The position numbers were made by a program, and so were the translations under genes. A DNA stretch of 64,000 nt from Prinia subflava. Its lineage: Eukaryota > Chordata > Aves > Passeriformes > Cisticolidae. Of the stretch, positions 60,301 through 64,000 are shown piece after piece (within the stretch, counting starts at the first letter, position 1; each line of letters begins with the position of its first letter). The notes beneath the pieces are model-generated. The model saw only the letters and a list, made by a program, of their open reading frames with translations, was not told the DNA's origin and made no database searches. The stretch is taken from NCBI RefSeq assembly GCF_021018805.1, contig NC_086248.1, forward strand, positions 24,684,922-24,748,921, read 5' to 3'.

Positions 60301-60978
60301 AAGTTGGTGCAGCAGAAATTCATACAGGGTTACTAAATAAATACACAGATAGTGCATCCAGCTCAAGTAAAGGGTGGCAGACTGAGAGAGTATTAGTGGA
60401 GAAATAGCACACGTGTTACTGTATTTTTCAAGTCATCCTCATAGCTGTTTACTTTTTCCACTTTAAAAGGGACAGAGTTCCACAACCAACACCAGGCTTT
60501 GTAACTCTGGTGCTGTATAGGGTGGCAGGAGCAAACCTTTGGCTATCTCCCAGCTCCACAAAATTGTTTAAATTAAAGCCACAATATTTAATGAGGTATT
60601 AACTGAGACAGGATACTGGGTTGGGTGGACCTTTAGTATGACTCATTATGGCCATTCTTTCCACTGTATGCTTTTTATCTTGGTATTTTACATGCCAGTT
60701 TGATAGCAAAATGGATGTCAGAGTGAATGGAAACAGTCCTCTAAGGAAAAAGCCTATCTCAGAAAGAGGGAAAACAAACAGCCTATGTAAAGGCTTCTGC
60801 TCTGAGCTCTGGGGCTGTACAGCACACACAATATTTCTGAGTGATTTGCATCAAGACTCAGGCAAATTTCTCTGCATCTGAGAGTACACAAAAAGTAAGG
60901 CCCTAGCAGTGCTACTAAACAACAGACCCTTGAACAAATGGGGTTCTGTAAGAAAGAACCCATTCTCCAGAGTAGAGT

Positions 60979-61718
60979 TGTCTTGGGTTATGTAACCAAA
61001 AAATGTGTATTCTATTTCATCTGTAGAAAGCAGTTGGGAGATGGTTTCTTTCTTCTTTATCTCTTTTAACTCCAGAGGGAGGAGGGTAGATGCCTTTTGA
61101 TAACAGACCAGCTGTTAAAAGCAGGTGGGGCAGTGTTTCTTAGCTCCTTCATCAACCTCGTCCACCCCTCTGGGGGATATCTTCTTTTAATGGGCCATTA
61201 AGGCTCACCAGTGACATGACACATTACACCATCCCATTGTGAGATGCACCACTCAGTGAGGAGAGCCAACCATTCCCTACCCAGATAAAAATGGGGACAC
61301 AGAGACCCCAGACATCCTGTTTTCCACTGGATTCCCAGAGGAAGACCGGACTCATCTCACCACCACCACTGAATCCTGTCTACAGGATCATCTCTACTCC
61401 AACAAAACCACATCTGTCACTCCAGGAGGATTTATTTAGACTGCTTCCAACAGCCTGGCCTGACAACAGGGTGTCAGGTCATATTCCTGACTCCATCAAG
61501 GTTTTCTAGGACTTTTGTTTATTTACCTGCTTGATTTTTTGTATTACTGCATTTTTATTTTTAATATTCCTAGTAAAGAACTGTTATTCCCATACTTTTG
61601 CCTGAAAGCTCCTAATTGCAAAATTGTAATAATTTGCAGGGAGGGGGTTTTTGCATTCTCCATTCCAAGGGAAACTCCAGTTTTCCCTGACAGATACCTG
61701 TCTTTCCAAACCAAGACA
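60979..61718 (+). mobile_element. Solo LTR copy 2, 740 bp, 5-bp target duplication
   Basis: Starts TGTCTTGG and ends CCAAGACA, a perfect 8-bp terminal inverted repeat. Flanked by exact AGAGT direct repeats (60974-60978 and 61719-61723). The whole element aligns with 39038-39788 with scattered substitutions and small indels. The 5-bp duplication suggests a class III (ERVL-like) family. No internal retroviral sequence; it is the product of LTR-LTR recombination. Confidence 0.9.
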
Positions 61719-63423
61719 AGAGTTCACAAAGTATTATTTCTGTCTTCACCAAAGGCAGGAGAGAAAGGTGGTACAATAACACCTGGCTACATCAGCCCAT
61801 ACCCTCTGAGGGCATGGTCAGAGACAGGTGATTGCCTCCCCCACGCACATTCACTGTTTCATGTGCACAGCAGGGAAACTCCATGAAGTCTGGAAACTGA
61901 TGACACAGCAACTCACCCACATGCTGTCATTTTAGGCAGCCTTAACCAATTGGACAGTTCCTGCAACTTATTTCTTGCTTTCTTCTGGGCAGTGCAATTT
62001 TGCTGTGCAGCAGCATTTGCACCAACAGGGCCAGTGAACCGGTGACTGGGAAGGAAATGGAACTCAGGTCTCCTACACAGCAAAAATGTGGTACAGCCAG
62101 TACTGAAACCAACAGCCACTACTTGATTTTTGAACAAATTTGAGAGTGTTGGTGTGTTACAGATGGCAAAGGCATGCAATTCCCAGAACAGCTTTGCTGT
62201 GCAGAAGTGCACAAAGGTTCAAATGACATCTCTGCAGGCACAGCACAATAATTTCATATCCAATTTAAGTTTTCAGTAGAAAATTTATACATCTAAGTGG
62301 GTTAGCCAGTATTTCCACCTTGCATTTATGATGTCTAAAAGCAGTACCTTCAGCATCTCAAAGGGCAGTTTACTGATACAGTCTTTCCATAGCAATTTTT
62401 CCAGTGCCCTAAATACATCATTTTATTCTTTTCATGAATACTCTCTGAGGAAATTTTCCATTTAGAGCAATTTGGAATCTTATAGAATCAAAAATATTTG
62501 CTCTTCAGTGCAGTTTTGTCACTATTCAAATTCATAGAGAGATTTATTTTCTCTGAAAACCCTTGCTTCTTTGCTGCATGAAGATGCCTTACTGAAGAAC
62601 TACACTGAAAAGAACAGTTTCTTCCTTCACTTCTGACCGCTAGTTACTGCCTAAAAAGAAAGTCAGTAGTGGTATGGTTTAACCTTTTCCAGCATTCTGA
62701 GAAAATAGTCAGACTAAAGGGTTTATGTATTAGCTAGCTTTCCAAGTATAAGTTAACACTTCTCTCATATTGCATCACTGCATAAACATCTCATAATTCA
62801 ACTAGAGATCATTAAGTCTGGCATACAAAGGGATGAGGATGAAGACATTACAACAATAATGACTGAAAGGACATACAGCAGATTCTTTGCAGTTTCAAAT
62901 TTACGCAATACTACAAAAACTGCACAGCAAGAAAAAGGTACCTGAAAATCCTGATTAATATGCATTAAGTAATATGGAAAAGTAATGCAATATCGCATCA
63001 CCACCTTTTTATATTTGCACCCTCCACTTTCAGAATTAATGGGATTTGCAAATAAAATGTTAGGGCAATTTACATGTGACTATTTATTTCTATCTCTACC
63101 TAATAGTATCAGTCCTATGCATTCAAAAACTCTATGAGGCTCTAAGTAATTTTGTTTCATCAAGTAATTCATCTGAATCTGTACTTATTTCCCCTTGGAT
63201 TTCAGTCCCATTCTGCGTTCATGTTTTCCACATATTGTTCTTATTCATTTGTTTTTCTTGGTAGGCACAGCTGAGGAGGATGTTATACTTGCAAACATTT
63301 AAAATAACAGCATTTCTTGGGAAGGGTGAGACTGTGAAGATATAATTAATTTAGGCTTGATTTACACATACATACATGTACATAAATGCAAGACTGCCTA
63401 CAAATAGATAAAATATCCAAAAG

Positions 63424-63700
63424 TGACAAGTACATCAGTATCACCGTGGAGGCCCAACCAGGAACACAGACTGGGGACACAGATCTGGGTGCCACAGAGC
63501 AGCAGGGCAGAAGACCTGCCCTTAGTTTATTTTTCCATTTTATATCTGTGTCAAGGTGACCATGGATTGGAGAAGGGTATCGCCACCTCTCCTGTCACAT
63601 TGGTCCAGGAGGCTGTCATTCAGCCTCCCCTTCTCTTGGAGAAAGAATTCATAACATTGCCAATATTTACAAAACATGGTCCTGTGTTTACAATTCACCA
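63424..63700 (-). mobile_element. Possible LTR fragment
   Basis: On the minus strand GATATAAAATGG is followed closely by AATAAACTAAGGGCAGG and a GC-richer tail ending near TGTCA, which looks like an LTR R-U5 region. I found no target duplication and the U3 edge is not defined. Confidence 0.3.
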
Positions 63701-64000
63701 GCGTGAGAAACTGCACGTTTCTCCTTTAATATGAACGCTCAGCAAACCAGGAAAATTCATGGCAACACATCAGCATCCCTCATACCATTTCTTTCTATTT
63801 CTGTGTTGGAACAGAAGATTTTGGCATAATCAGCAGTACAACTACATTCATGCCAGGATTTTCCTACAGTATTAAATATGTGATTAAGGATGTGATTTTA
63901 TTAAGAGGAGTCAAGAAAGAAAATTATGTGTTTAAGTTACACATGAGTTTTCTTTGTGTTTTTTATTAGTATTAGTGCAACAAGTATAAAGAGCCATATA

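Larger units (their letters stand above)
57350..64000 (-). other. Upstream intron or 5' flank of COL21A1
   Basis: The acceptor at 57350 shows that transcription starts further upstream. I could not locate the noncoding first exon, a CpG island or a promoter here. It contains one solo LTR (60979-61718), an LTR-like tail (63424-63700), and two moderately GC-rich patches (57755-57905 and 59260-59575) of unknown nature. Confidence 0.6.

Noticed and set aside
60974..61723. The two related LTRs at 39 kb and 61 kb as the ends of one giant provirus
   Set aside because: Each has its own exact 5-bp target duplication, and host exons lie between them, so they are separate insertions.
1..64000. A novel defence, CRISPR or other undescribed multi-gene system
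   Set aside because: The window is an animal gene body with introns and repeats; no operon-like gene cluster, spacer array or unexplained conserved coding block is visible.

Overview
This is vertebrate nuclear DNA, almost certainly from a bird. It is AT-rich, intron-dominated sequence with two 5'-truncated CR1 LINE copies whose 3' ends carry the avian CR1 tail (ATTCTATGATTCTATGA-like), several solo retroviral LTRs, and long simple repeats. The LTR content would fit a songbird, but species cannot be fixed from the sequence.

The window holds one recognisable gene, on the minus strand: the 5' two thirds of COL21A1, the alpha-1 chain of type XXI collagen, a FACIT-like fibril-associated extracellular-matrix collagen. 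I reconstructed 21 coding exons (c1 to c21) with splice sites and continuous reading frame. They run from the ATG at 57317 down to 1605 and total 2091 coding bases, or 697 codons. The full-length human protein is about 957 residues as I recall it, so the rest of the triple helix and the C-terminus lie beyond position 1 of the window.

Layout from the gene's 5' end: 64000-57350 is 5' flank or upstream intron with one solo LTR and no recognised gene. 57349-57230 is the signal-peptide exon. 55396-54845 is the von Willebrand A domain. 50297-47277 holds four exons of the thrombospondin-N/laminin-G-like (TSPN) domain. 44988-44980 is a 9-nt microexon. 43543-43460 is the Cys-rich linker and start of the collagen helix. 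41329-1605 holds thirteen short Gly-X-Y exons, mostly 54 nt. Introns range from 78 nt to 15.2 kb.

Noteworthy points: the 9-nt microexon; a GC-AG intron after c13; one Gly-to-Ala break in an otherwise perfect Gly-X-Y frame (c12); a roughly 580-bp uninterrupted AAGGG-type pentanucleotide array in an intron; a compound hexamer array; four structurally supported LTR insertions, two of them same-family direct copies that bracket the whole N-terminal half of the gene; and a perfect 12-bp hairpin in the largest intron. I found no RNA genes, CRISPR, prokaryotic-type systems, or any second protein gene. The remaining long open frames are artefacts of simple repeats or transposon sequence.
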